A stretch of 64,000 nt of DNA from Trichosphaerium sp. ATCC 40318. Its lineage: Eukaryota > Discosea > Flabellinia > Trichosidae. Location of the stretch: the NCBI GenBank assembly GCA_038496445.1, contig JALMLS010000062.1, positions 124,001 to 188,000 on the forward strand, read 5' to 3'. This document shows, piece after piece, positions 12,046 through 22,459 of this stretch. The position numbers and the translations under genes are program-made. Position 1 is the stretch's first letter. Each line of letters begins with the position of its first letter. The notes under the pieces are model-generated. The model did no database searches. It worked only from the letters and a program-made list of their open reading frames with translations, and was not told the DNA's origin.

Positions 12046-13615
12046 TTATTGAGATGCACACAAATCATATTTTGCGTTTGGGAATACGACGTATCCGTAT
12101 GACTGAGGTTTTACAGTAAACGAAGAACCTGCGCTCACTAAAGGTGTAATTGTAGGTAAATTATCGCCATTCATTTTGAGCAGATTACCATTGAGATACA
12201 TGTCTCTAGATAATAGTTCCTTTGATGAGAAAAAATAATCGTTTCTTGTTTCAGTTCCCACTAGCCCTTCAATTGTTACTTCAACACTTTCGCTAGGATT
12301 ATTATTAAGTACAGCAAAAGCTACACTTCCTGGAGCTACCAAACCGCAATGAGCATAGATGTGGAAGTCATCAGAAGGGACCAACTTCAAACCAAGAACA
12401 CGTGGTCCCATAAACTTTTTCCATAAAAGTCCTGTGTAATAATCTGGGTTCGGCTCAAATGTGTTTGTGTCAACAAGCTCATAGTGACAACCAACAAAAC
12501 TCTGTCTATTAAAAGCGGCATGACCAAGGTTAGATAATTGACCAAGAGCGTCAAGGTAGTAAAAGCCATCTGAAAATGTGTTTGAAATGTTTGGAAGTCC
12601 GCCTCCATTATGAGGACCACCTTCGCCTAGCCAAACTGGTATTGGTGGTTTATGTTTATCAGCTATAGCTTTCATACTTTTACCTTGTGTTAAAGTCTGC
12701 TCTATGAAACCAGGAGCTGGTTTCTCATCGTAAGAGTGGTAGACCAAATCGTCCAAATATCTAAACATTGAGTCAGAGAAATGGGCTCCATGAAAAGTAT
12801 GTGGAAGTTTTCAGGTTCGACGTACCCGAGTGTAGCATTGATAAATGTATCCATCCATGATAAGTGAGTGAACTGGCTCATGCCAGGGCAAGGACCCATC
12901 AATCTAGGCTGTGATACGCGTCCAGCCCAAGTAACTTCAATAATTTCTTTACACTTCTTATACGCCGCAACATAGTTTGTAAAGTGCTCTGTGCCAAGGG
13001 AAGGTTCCATTTCTTCACCTAATTCTATACCGTACATTGTATATCCTTGTTTAGCTGTGTATTTTAAGAACGCTTCTGGGTTTGTATAGTCCCAAGCAGT
13101 CTCGCCAATCACTGGATAAGATAACCCAAAAATCAACTTCAAATTTGTTTCCTTTACGAAATCGAGTACCTCAACCCACCTTGTCATGTTCAAGCAATAT
13201 TTTGGGTCTGGGCACGTGACATTCTCATTTACTAGATACGTTATTTTCTTATCTAAAGAGCCACCTATACGAAGGAAACCAGGTGAAAACGCTTTTGCCA
13301 AGTTTTTCAGCTTTTGGCTCTTTAAATCGAGTGTAAGTATTCCAGCAGTTCCCCAACCGTTTGGTTTACATCCCTAACTGAGTTTTAGGACACATTTATT
13401 TGGATTCGTTTAACGAAATACTTACGCCGTCTTTAGGCCACCAGTCCAGCGTAAACGAAGCGAATTCTAATCAAAACCGTTTAAAAAAAATGAGTTAAAA
13501 ACTAGAACCCACCTGGCAACGTGTTTGCGATAACTTGGCCTACAGAGACAGATACTTGAGGAGAGCAATAAATTAACGCTAACAACGCAAGAAATGCCAA
13601 TACACGAAGCGTCAT
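12046..13615 (-). CDS. Secreted heparanase-like beta-glucuronidase, GH79
   Basis: The start ATG at 13613-13615 opens a clear signal peptide (MTLRVLAFLALLALIYCSP). Introns at about 13526, 13423 and 12821-12772 keep the frame. The middle has FLRIGGSLDKKITYL, typical of the GH79 barrel entry; MYGIELGEEMEP, where the acid/base Glu sits; and PVWLGEGGPHNGGG, which holds the nucleophile Glu as in heparanase (WLGETSSAYGGG). A C-terminal beta domain ends in SSFTVKPQSYGYVVFP. Heparanases cut glucuronic-acid linkages in heparan sulfate or related glycans outside the cell. The usual Asn before the acid/base Glu is replaced by Glu. The substrate in this organism cannot be told from sequence. Confidence 0.88.
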
Positions 13616-13960
13616 TGGAATGAAAAACTTTCGATTATTTTTTTGTCTGTTTTTCTTGCTTTAGTCAAAATAGAATAAGTTGTGCGTTCTTCATTAAAAC
13701 ATTGTTCGGTTTTACAACATTGGAAATACGCATCAACAGACCATTCAAAACGTCGTGGTTATGTTTACAGATTTATTTTGAGTACCAAATCGTGAACACG
13801 TGATTGATCATGTGACGCCTCTTTTATTGTATTATCGAATCGAGGGGCATCATAAAAACTTTGTTTGCCCTTTTTTTTAATTAGTCGATTTTTTTTAAGT
13901 CTCCCTTGAAGCACATAACGATTTTGTTGTATTCCGCCTTTTTATTTTTATGTATACTTG
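13616..13960. promoter_or_regulatory. Divergent promoter between GH79 and tetraspan-PARP genes
   Basis: These 345 bp separate two genes transcribed away from each other. One CACGTG palindrome sits at about 13797-13802, close to the middle. No ORF is supported. Confidence 0.45.
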
Positions 13961-16126
13961 ATGAGCCAAGGTGCAGCACTTCTCGGGATTATTATTACTT
14001 TCTCGTTATTATTTATCATTGCTATACCTTCATTTACCATCTTTGGTGTATATATTAACGATTCATGTGCTCCTCCTATAGTTGTTATAAACGGTACATC
14101 ATTTAACGAAACGGTAAACACAAACATCACCATCAACGATCTCAACACATTCAACACTACAATCGACGACAAAGAACACTACTGTAAGCCAAAAAGAAAG
14201 CATTTCTTTTTTGAAAGTTTTCTTTACAAGAGACCGTAACGAAAATAGCTTCCTCAGCGTATTCTAAGGCGCTAGTTTACAGCTAGCGCTTTAGAATAAC
14301 GAAAAAAATCGCTTTATAAAATCCCCGACCTTTAGTCATGTGCGTATCGAATTGACGAATTTACTTAGCACTTGGACTTGCCAATTGGTCAGCAATATCA
14401 GGTGGAGCTATCATCTTCTGCGTTCTACTTTTACTAAGTTTTTGGTCATTAAACTACGCTATCAAAGAGATACCTACCGAGGTTAATGCAGTTGTTGGTA
14501 TCGTGGGAGCGTTGATATTTATTGCTGTATGGATTTATGGCGTTGTTATTTTGATAAACAGCGATGAATGCAAAGAAAATCTTTTCGGTTTATGGGTTGC
14601 TGCTTTAGTACTTCTCATTCTTGATGCCTTGGCGATTATAGCTTGTATATGCGCTGTCAGCTTTTATTTATATGTATCCTATAACGATGAATTCATTCCA
14701 GCAGCTACAGGGGCGCCTAAAAAGCGTGTGAAGAGTATACAACTTGGAACGATTGGAGAGGTTGAACATAGTGTACAATACGCAGATCGTCACGTGACAA
14801 TGTCCACTGGATCTCTTCATATCCCTCCTTCTGGTAGAACTACTGTCGATACTGCATATGGAAGTAGATCGATGATTAGCGTAGATATAAGAGAGAACAC
14901 GTTTATCCGTGCGTATTTTTTTTTTCAAACAAACAAACATCCATCTCAACGCCGATTTCGAAGCCAATAGAGGCTCCTATCAACTTTATTCTTTTTTTTT
15001 AACTTTTTTGAAAACAAACCCGAAGTTAATGATCTTATAAGTTGATTTCATTGCACGCGTGTAAAAAATAAGAAGTGATTTTTATTTTTTTATTTTTTTT
15101 TCCTTTTCTCAATTTATTAATAATATCTCAGGTCGTGGTATCGGTAACAGGTTTCCTTGGTATTTTTCACAGAGTCTTAGTGACTCTTTTAAATGGAAGA
15201 AAGTGTCAGCTCATGAGAGGATAAACCTAACACGTAAAAAATACCCGAACGATTATAACTTTGTTGAAAAACTATTCTACATGAGTGCACCAAGAGATTG
15301 GAAAATAAGCTCTATTGCTGCTGTTAAGAACTCTATATTTCAATCCCCTTTTGAAGCACGTATAGGGAAATTAGGTACGAGGGTTTTTATTATCACGTGA
15401 CTAAAAACTACGTTTTTAGGTGAAAAAAAATCAAGACAAGAAGAGAATTTTTTTAATGAGTCTCAGAGTACCTTACGAGCTAAGCTGATTGACAGACTTG
15501 ACAGTTATATATGTCATGAAACAGATGAAGGTGTTAAAGTTCTTTTTGTTTGGTATAGCACAACACCACAAGAAGCAAACGCAATAGCAGACAAAGGCCT
15601 AAACATTAACGAAAGCGGTACGTTAGGCTCTTTTTGTTGAATTTCCCAAAAACCACAAAACAAAGCCAGCATTCCAATCGATTTTTGTTCTTACTTTTCA
15701 CGTAGCACCACATGGTAGAGGCATTTATGCGACCCTTCAAGCTAAATACGCCGAAGAAGGCAATGGCGTCTTAGTACTATGTACATGCGCTGTACTTAAT
15801 GCGTTCCCAGTAGTAAGATACCTTTAAAAGAAACCTGCTACAACAAAATAATTAACCTTTTTGTAGATTCACGCAGATGCCAATATGCTTCGCGGTAGCA
15901 ATGTCAAATCTGGCTATGATGCTCATTTTGTACCAATGTCTGTTGGTGTAGACTCGACTAGTCCTCTTTCTAGCTTGGCAGATGTACCAACATACGACAA
16001 CATCGTTGTTTTTGAGGTACCTTAAGAAATTAGATTAAATTAAGGAACTAACCCTTTTTACAGCCAAGCCAGATAATACCTAGGTTTATTGTATACCACA
16101 AAAACAGCTCCATATTTAAGAAGTAA
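13961..16126 (+). CDS. Four-span membrane protein fused to a PARP-like domain
   Basis: The start MSQGAALLGIII opens the first of four hydrophobic segments (about 13970-14040, 14390-14460, 14490-14550 and 14595-14680). An extracellular loop rich in N-glycosylation sequons (NGTSFNET, NITIN) lies between the first two. A cytosolic linker follows (TGAPKKRVKS). An intron at about 14911-15130, with frame kept (ENTFIR joined to RGIGNRFPWYF), leads into a PARP-type catalytic fold: ISSIAAVKNSIFQSPFE, VWYSTTPQEANAIADKGL, PHGRGIYATLQAKYAEE, YDAHFVPMSVG and YDNIVVFEPSQIIPRFIVY. The His of the H-Y-E triad is replaced by Tyr (WYSTT for WHGTS), the Tyr is kept in GRGIY, and the last position appears to be Asn, so activity is doubtful, as in PARP13-type proteins. 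The stop is TAA at 16124. Confidence 0.72.
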
Positions 16127-16398
16127 AAAAAGACAGTTTTTAATTAAAAACCAATGTAAACAACTACTAAAAAACGCACACGTGCAATTTTTGTTCTGAC
16201 CAAAAAAAATACGTTTTGTTACTTTTCAGTTTTTATCAATTCAAGTCACTTGTCTCGCACTCGTAAGTTATGTATGCGCTAAACAGGTTACATATGTACC
16301 CTAAGAATTTCCTTTTGTGCTGATGCAAGTCTCGTAGTTTACGGTCAAAGTAGGTCACATTTTCGATCTTAAGTTATTAACTTTTACCTCAAATCGTG

Positions 16399-17025
16399 AT
16401 GCGACGTATGTGGTTTCTGCTAATCTTAATATGCTCTTGCTATACATCATATAAAGGGTTAAAAAGATGGCATACTAAATACGACGCAGCACTAGCGCCA
16501 AGAAAATCATGTAAAGTAATGTCCATACAAGCATCAAGAAGGGCATTTCCTATCAAAAGGAAGATTCAAATACTAAAAATATTCTCTTTGGTTACATTAA
16601 ACTTTACGTTTACTACCTCGGACATTAAAACGACGTTTTCCGTTAAGCTTAATAATGAGTGGCTTGGAATTGGATCAATGATAAAGAACACAGTTTTATC
16701 TTGCAACAGAAAGGCTCCTTTATACAAAAAAACCGTTATATTCCGGACATTCGTAAGAGGATCAAAACATCATATTGTAACAGTTTTTGCTCATGCAGAT
16801 AACAATGAAATGAACGCTGGTATTGCTGAGTTTAAAGTAACATCAGAAATACCTTCATATCTTATAGGTGTTATATTTACAATTATATTAACAGTATGCG
16901 CTCCATTATTTATGGTATCACGTTGCTACTATGGTGCACTTTATCAAAAAAAAAAGAAGAAACAAAATCACGTGATAGCAAACGATATTGAAGACACTGT
17001 ATGCAATCAACGAAAGACGTTGTAG
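16399..17025 (+). CDS. Type I membrane protein of unknown family
   Basis: A single open frame of about 208 residues. It begins with a signal peptide (MRRMWFLLILICSCYTSYKG). The ectodomain of about 130 residues is beta-rich with two Cys. One transmembrane segment (YLIGVIFTIILTVCAPLFMV) is followed by a Lys-rich cytosolic tail. No intron is seen, which is unusual here. I do not recognise a family. A CACGTG lies about 220 bp upstream. Confidence 0.6.
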   Translation: MRRMWFLLILICSCYTSYKGLKRWHTKYDAALAPRKSCKVMSIQASRRAFPIKRKIQILKIFSLVTLNFTFTTSDIKTTFSVKLNNEWLGIGSMIKNTVLSCNRKAPLYKKTVIFRTFVRGSKHHIVTVFAHADNNEMNAGIAEFKVTSEIPSYLIGVIFTIILTVCAPLFMVSRCYYGALYQKKKKKQNHVIANDIEDTVCNQRKTL

Positions 17026-17278
17026 CTATTGTACGATGGTCAACACGACATAAAAGAATAAATTCTTGTAAGATACAAATGTACAAACTTGCAATGGTGC
17101 AAACAAAGTTGGTTTCAGTGATACGCTATCCAAGGTATTTCACACAACAAAAAGAGTTGTTTCCAACCATTCCACAGTAGTATGTGTTGACGCTGGTTCG
17201 ACAAGCTCATTAGTTGTAATGAATTGTGTTTTGTGAATGAGGTAACTAAGCGACACTCACTACTATTGGTGATGTAAA
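17026..17278. other. Intergenic, nothing recognised
   Basis: A short spacer between two intronless plus-strand ORFs. No motif or ORF is supported. Confidence 0.35.
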
Positions 17279-17761
17279 ATGGCACTACCAAAAGCTTCGG
17301 ATATTGTTAATGATTACCAATACAAAGTTCATAAATACGATGATTTGTGCGTAACGTACACTTTACGTCTACAGAAAGTACAAAAAACACAGTTTGGCTC
17401 GAAAGCGCCTTTTACGTTCAAGAGAGTACATACAACAGCGTATAGCGGTACTTGGACAGGATATTCGGGCGTATGGACTCACACGTATAAAACAAGCACC
17501 ATAGTAGGTGATAAGGATCATACGTGTTCTAAGTACCCTGAAGAGCGTAACGATCGCGATGAACAACCACCAAAACAAAAACTATGCGTAATTGTGCTAG
17601 CGATCGATAAACGTATCTCTGGATACTACGAAGATGGCTGTGGTGACGTAGAAGATACTTATGATGATAAAGGAACCGTTGTGTTGGATTTTGTGAAGTT
17701 AAACAACAGATCGAGCGGTGTAGTGCTGAATAATGTGGTTTTTCGCATGCCTTCCAAATAA
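17279..17761 (+). CDS. Orphan 160-residue protein
   Basis: An uninterrupted frame starts MALPKASDIVNDY and ends at TAA 17759-17761. There is no signal peptide or membrane segment. It contains an aromatic stretch (TAYSGTWTGYSGVW) and an acidic run (GCGDVEDTYDDKG). I recognise no family. The antisense ORFs here are much less protein-like. It is probably soluble and may be lineage-specific. Confidence 0.5.
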   Translation: MALPKASDIVNDYQYKVHKYDDLCVTYTLRLQKVQKTQFGSKAPFTFKRVHTTAYSGTWTGYSGVWTHTYKTSTIVGDKDHTCSKYPEERNDRDEQPPKQKLCVIVLAIDKRISGYYEDGCGDVEDTYDDKGTVVLDFVKLNNRSSGVVLNNVVFRMPSK

Positions 17762-18142
17762 ACGACCCGTGCTCGCTTAAAACTACGTAAAGTCCCGCTT
17801 AGAAACTCAAAGCAACAAACCAACTTAAGTCTGTGGCTGTAATGTTTCGCTGAGTTCACATCAATGACAATCGAGGAATATCACGTGCCTCGTTAAAAAA
17901 GTCTAAGTTTACCAGGATCAGAATCCTTCCATATTTCTGACCCAGTTCGATTTTAAATCACGTGGACGTACTTCACGTGATTACTGGTATTATCACGTAG
18001 TGTCTATGGTTGTGATTTCGTGGCGTTGTACTACATGGAGAAAAAAACAGAGATGTCAATACTCATGCACGCAGCCAAGAATGGTGCCGAAAAAGGATGA
18101 TAGGGTTACTATTGTTTTTTTTTATTTCTATGTTAAAGCTCA
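17762..18142. promoter_or_regulatory. Intergenic region with three CACGTG palindromes
   Basis: CACGTG occurs at 17882-17887, 17959-17964 and 17974-17979 (two within TCACGTG or CACGTGA context), plus a near-match TCACGTAG at about 17992. The flanking genes converge, so this is a 3'-3' spacer, which is unusual for a promoter element. No ORF is supported. Confidence 0.4.
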
Positions 18143-20599
18143 CTAAACACATAGAGAAGCAAGCTCTTTTCTTACTTTCAAAAATAAGGAAGCATCTTTT
18201 GAAAAAGTGTAATCGTTTGAAACAACTTGTTCAATTACTTTCATCACCTTCGCTTTACCAACTTTTTTTTCGGCTAACTTCATATATTCTCTATCTTCTA
18301 TACCGTCCCTTACTTGTTTGAACCTAATAGAAGACACTGGGATATGATTGGATCCACCAATGATATCAGGTGTACCTTAAAAACAGTTATTGTTTAGTCG
18401 TCTTTTTTAGCTTGTTTTTTTTCTCGAAAATTAGGGTTTGTTACCTGGGTAGAAGAACGTCCCGTCTCCGTTTCCAGTAAAGTAATAAATATCGTGCCAA
18501 GGGTCCTTTCCTTGCATAGCATAGTTAGTAGACCAATACAGTTCCCCTTGAATATCGTAAAGATAACTCATCCAGGACATTATCCTGTTGTTTATAGCTG
18601 AATGATCTATGACATACGATGGCCATCCTTGACGTTTATTTAACAGACCATCTTTCAAATATCGTTTCAACGTACCCATTTCGCAAGCACGCGTTGAATC
18701 ACATCCGGGAGTTCCGCAGCCGTCAGACATACAACTAGAAAAGTGTGTTTTAAAAAAGCGAAGGGCTTTTTTTTAAAGTACCTTTGGTACCACCACAAGG
18801 TATTTACTTTATCATAAGCTGAACGTTGATTACCGTTTACTTCATAGCAGTTGTTTTTTGGTTCCATGTAGTTTATAATAGGCACCCAAAGATCAATAAA
18901 TTCCGTTATATTCTAAAGAAATGTGGCTATTAACGCGCGTTACATGCAAAGCGATTCATACCCGTGAAACTGCTTTGTCCATCTCAGTTGTGCATAAAAC
19001 ACGCAGGTCAGGATCCGCTTTGTGTACTGCAATTGATCTAGAAGTCAGTTTCTCAAAATCAAAAGGTGTATGCGGCTCGTCCTATCCAAAGAAATGAGTA
19101 TATTATGAGAAAGAAAAAATAAAAATTATATTAGCGTACTTGAGTGTAATCAAACAACGTATCAAACCATCCTTGCTGTTTAAAGAAAGCAACAACATCT
19201 TTCCAGTATTGTATCTAAACAAGCAGTTAAAACTCAAGTTCCCAATTGTTACGTGAACCAAGACTTCACAAGAAAAGATAAAGAAATATTTTAGCAAACT
19301 AGCCACGCACTTGGTTTGCTATTTGTGTAGATGTACAGTTAGGAAAAGAATAACAGTGCTTTGCCAATATTTGGCAAGATGTTATTTTTGCTTCTTTTAA
19401 ACCATAAGGCAACTCATGGCCATTAAAGAACGTATGCCAATTATCGTAATACTTATCAAAATCAGGCCTTTATGGATACTTCATTAGCTTTTTTTTGGGT
19501 TATCACGTGATATGTTACGTACTTATCAGTGTTTATGGAAAAGTCACTTTCTGAAAAATCGCCTAAAGTAACTCGATGCATCATAGCTTCTTCTTGGTAC
19601 TAGTCGAGAAATAAAAAAAGTTAGATACTGTTGCTCTTGTCAGTCATTTTTCAAACTCTTTATTTAAAGATAGATACCAGTTTAGTAAGTTCAAGCCATG
19701 CTGTATAATTGTCATTTCCATAATGTGCTTTTGCAGCACTGTCAATACTATGGGAAGAAATTAAATAACCGTAGCGTGATATTTCTTTACAGTCTTTTTA
19801 CCTGAAGCCGAACATTAAGGAGTAGTTCGTTACAGTAGATGGTAGCGCAAAATCCCATACAGTCAGTGTAAACTGTACCTTTTCATTCCCGTTTATAGTA
19901 ATAAAGCCGCTGTAGTCACCCTACAAAACAGGGTAAGCAACAAAGAAAGAAAAATCGAAAACGACGTACTGGTTTAGCATCTTCAGGAATAAACATGTCA
20001 ACCCACATGGCCCTGTTTTCACCTGCTGGTACACTAAATGGAAAAGCGTTTCTTTTCTCTAATGAGAATGTCACATCGTAACGCTCTTGTGATGTTGTGG
20101 CGTACCATTGAAGAAAACGTCAACATCAGGTACAAGAGGATCAGGCCATCTTCCAACTTTGCCATAGCCTTGGAGCGTTAATATATAAATTATATACAAC
20201 GTTAATAGCGTACAATCACTCTCAGTTGTAACGTTAAGATACGCCTGGCGATACAGCTTCGCTGGAGTACCCTCAAAAAGGGTTGAAACGGAAACTGAGT
20301 GAATCTAAACTGGCGGTTAACCACTTATTTTAAATCAAATTCTACTAACATCCTGAGGTCCTATGAGAACTATTTGGAAAGAATGGTATTCGTTTCTAGC
20401 GCTGTAGGTTTGGAAAGTTCCTGTTACACTTATGGAGTCTTCAGGACGTATTTTAACAGCAGAGTGCATCAACACAGCTGTTGGTTCTAGTTTTAAACAC
20501 GTGATTAGCGGAAAGACAACAAAATGATTCTCACCTACCTTTAGTTATCTCTATAGCATGAATGGCGTATGCCAAGAGTATACACAATAAAAGTCGCAT
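18143..20599 (-). CDS. Secreted GH123/DUF4091-type glycosidase
   Basis: The start ATG at 20597-20599 opens a signal peptide (MRLLLCILLAYAIHA). About a dozen exons follow. An N-terminal beta domain carries EYHSFQIVLIGPQD and PFSVPAGENRAMWVD. The barrel shows the D-E pair expected of this family (DEPHTPFDFEK, about 19030-19078), then HSAINNRIMSWMSYLY, GELYWSTNY, DPWHDIYYF, GDGTFFYPG, and PVSSIRFKQVRDGIEDREYM before the C-terminal helices; the stop is TAG at 18143-18145. GH123 enzymes are beta-N-acetylgalactosaminidases acting on glycosphingolipids in bacteria; DUF4091 relatives are broader. Here it is probably an extracellular or lysosomal glycan hydrolase. Some exon edges in the middle are approximate. 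Confidence 0.78.
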
Positions 20600-20860
20600 C
20601 TACAACTGACTTCTGAGTGTTAAAGCTGATAAATGGTCGAGTTTATTTTCGAATGAACTTGTATGACCGGTTTATGGCTATACGGCGTTAGTACCAACGT
20701 AGCATATCAACAAGAAGCTGTATTTAAATAGAATCAATCCGTTCAGCGTACGTCCATGACTACAAAACACTTTCAAAACAACGATTTTGCACATGTCAGA
20801 AGCCAAAAAATATCGTTGCTACATACAACCGATTTTCTGAGTTTTGCTTTTGTATTACAG

Positions 20861-21120
20861 GGGCCATAGTTTTTTCCGAATTTTCCGAAAACAAAAATTC
20901 GAAAAAATAGAATTCGTAGAAAGATGCATAGCTAGGGCAGTCCACTAAACTAGAAAGCGCCTGGTTCACTTACGGTCGGGTCCTCGCTGTGCTCGGAACT
21001 AGAACCCGACCTTCGCTCACATATAGTGATCCATTGGTGGGTATAGGCATTCGGTTTTTGTATCGAATTCTATTTTTTCGAATTTTTTCTTTCGAAAAAT
21101 TCGGAAAAAACGTGGGTCCG
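20861..21120. mobile_element. MITE-like element, about 260 bp
   Basis: Two arms of about 58 nt, one at 20861-20920 and one at 21061-21118, are reverse complements with few mismatches. Both contain TTTTTTCCGAATTTT and ATTCGAAAAAATAGAATTCG. The centre holds a second, smaller hairpin around 20974-21012 (GGTCGGGT paired with ACCCGACC). There is no ORF. Termini start with GGG/GGA-CC. A target-site duplication is not clear. This structure fits a non-autonomous DNA transposon. It lies between the GH123 gene and an intronless YwqK-repeat gene. Confidence 0.65.
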
Positions 21121-21301
21121 TTTTATTGAGCAAACGATAATTTGAAGGAACAGTCTCGCCTTTTTTAGGTTATTGACAAAGTTACCTTATGTTGTTTTAG
21201 GTTTTATATCTATCATAATTAATTGGATATAGATAATTCCAAGATCTGCAACCCGCTGCAAAACCTTCAAAGGCAGCAATCAAAGTTCCCTACTTGTTCA
21301 G

Positions 21302-22000
21302 ATGAAAAAACAAAAAACAAAAAAGAGCTTGTCTTCTTTTAAGGTAACTAGTATACTTGATCTCCCTTGTGAGATTCAAAGGTATATATGCATTTTCAAT
21401 GTTGAAGCGTTCACAAAATATCATACACTCTCAAGAAGAGCAGCAATCAATACACATTTCGATGAAGGATTACAAAAGAAGGGAAAATGGATATCTTGGT
21501 ATAAAAGTGGAAAGGTAAAGGCTCATCAATATTGTACTGGTCCAAGTAACATATGGCACGAGAGTGGAAATATAATGATGCAGTATACAATGGTTGATGG
21601 TATAAAAAATGGCGACCAGAAACAGTGGTACAAAAGTGGTCAACTCTGGGTACAAAGTATGTGGGTTGATGGTAAACGACATGGTGAAGTTAAAGAGTGG
21701 TATAAGAGTGGTCAGATCAAAGCACAAATCATGTTTGTTGATGGTAAACAACATGGTGAAGTAAAAGAGTGGTATGAGAATGGACAACTCAAGATACAAA
21801 GTGTGTGGGTAGATGGTAAAAAGAATGGTGAATACAAAATGTGGCATATGAATGGACAACTCAGGATACAAAGCATGTGGGTTGATGATAGAAAGAATGG
21901 TGAATATAAACAGTGGCATTCAAATGGACAACTCAAGGTACAAAGAGTATATGGTAATGGAACGCAAAAAGGTGAACAATCAAAGAACACGAGCTGTTAA
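21302..22000 (+). CDS. Intronless F-box-like protein with YwqK/MORN_2 repeats (copy 1)
   Basis: One open frame of 232 residues. Residues about 17-55 resemble a short F-box (SILDLPCEIQRYICIF), followed by HTLSRRAAINTHF. From residue 65 seven repeats of about 23 residues run to the end, built on W(Y/H)xxGQLxxQxxxVDGKxxGE. This is the MORN_2/YwqK repeat found in bacterial antitoxin-like proteins and, with an F-box-like head, in Marseillevirus-type giant viruses. The lack of introns contrasts with its neighbours. A role as an SCF substrate adaptor is only inference. Related copies lie at 27578-28840 and 53360-54342. Confidence 0.8.
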   Translation: MKKQKTKKSLSSFKVTSILDLPCEIQRYICIFNVEAFTKYHTLSRRAAINTHFDEGLQKKGKWISWYKSGKVKAHQYCTGPSNIWHESGNIMMQYTMVDGIKNGDQKQWYKSGQLWVQSMWVDGKRHGEVKEWYKSGQIKAQIMFVDGKQHGEVKEWYENGQLKIQSVWVDGKKNGEYKMWHMNGQLRIQSMWVDDRKNGEYKQWHSNGQLKVQRVYGNGTQKGEQSKNTSC

Positions 22001-22459
22001 CTGAACATTTTAAGGGCCAAAGTAATTGAATTTGGCAAACAGCTAGTGGCCATAAACGACGGAACAACTGTAGACAATAGATTAGAATAAGTTAAAGGAT
22101 CACAACATCGTTTTCATTCTTTGTGAGTGAGCTATGGAAAAACCTATAGCCAGTAATGTTATTTTATATGTCATCCATTCCATTGTGGTTAAATACCACG
22201 CGGATTGTTTGGTAGCTATTATATAAATCTCAAATGAGATGTTACCAAAGGAAGTGGGCTGGATTTGATGCTTGACAACTCTAAAAGAAGTATGTTAAAC
22301 CATTGTACTCACCATACTGTGTATGAGAAAACTGCCAAGAAAAACCGTTACAAGGCAAAGAGTAATTCCAAAGCAGCGCCACTAGTTTGTGCTATGTTTT
22401 TGGAAGCTGGCTTAGTCGGCCATTTAAGCAAATTAGGAAATTAGCTCATAAATAAAAGA
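22001..22459. other. Intergenic, nothing recognised
   Basis: The spacer lies between the intronless repeat gene and beta-ureidopropionase on the same strand. No splice-consistent ORF, repeat or CACGTG motif was found. It should hold the promoter of the downstream gene. Confidence 0.4.

Noticed and set aside
12768-12830. Apparent frameshift in the heparanase-like gene between two long ORFs
   Set aside because: A normal intron (GTACGT near 12821 to TTTAG near 12772) restores the frame and gives ATLGYLDDLVYHSYDE, so the gene is intact.
16960-17000. Possible frameshift in the Lys run near the end of the orphan type I membrane gene
   Set aside because: The frame continues to a stop soon after with a plausible basic tail, and there is no homolog to show a break.
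21470-21990. Long hydrophobic antisense ORFs opposite the YwqK-repeat genes (also at 28307-28777 and 53728-54108)
   Set aside because: They are mirror frames of the repetitive sense gene: the repeat period carries over, and the hydrophobic look comes from the complement of Lys/Asn/Gly-rich codons.
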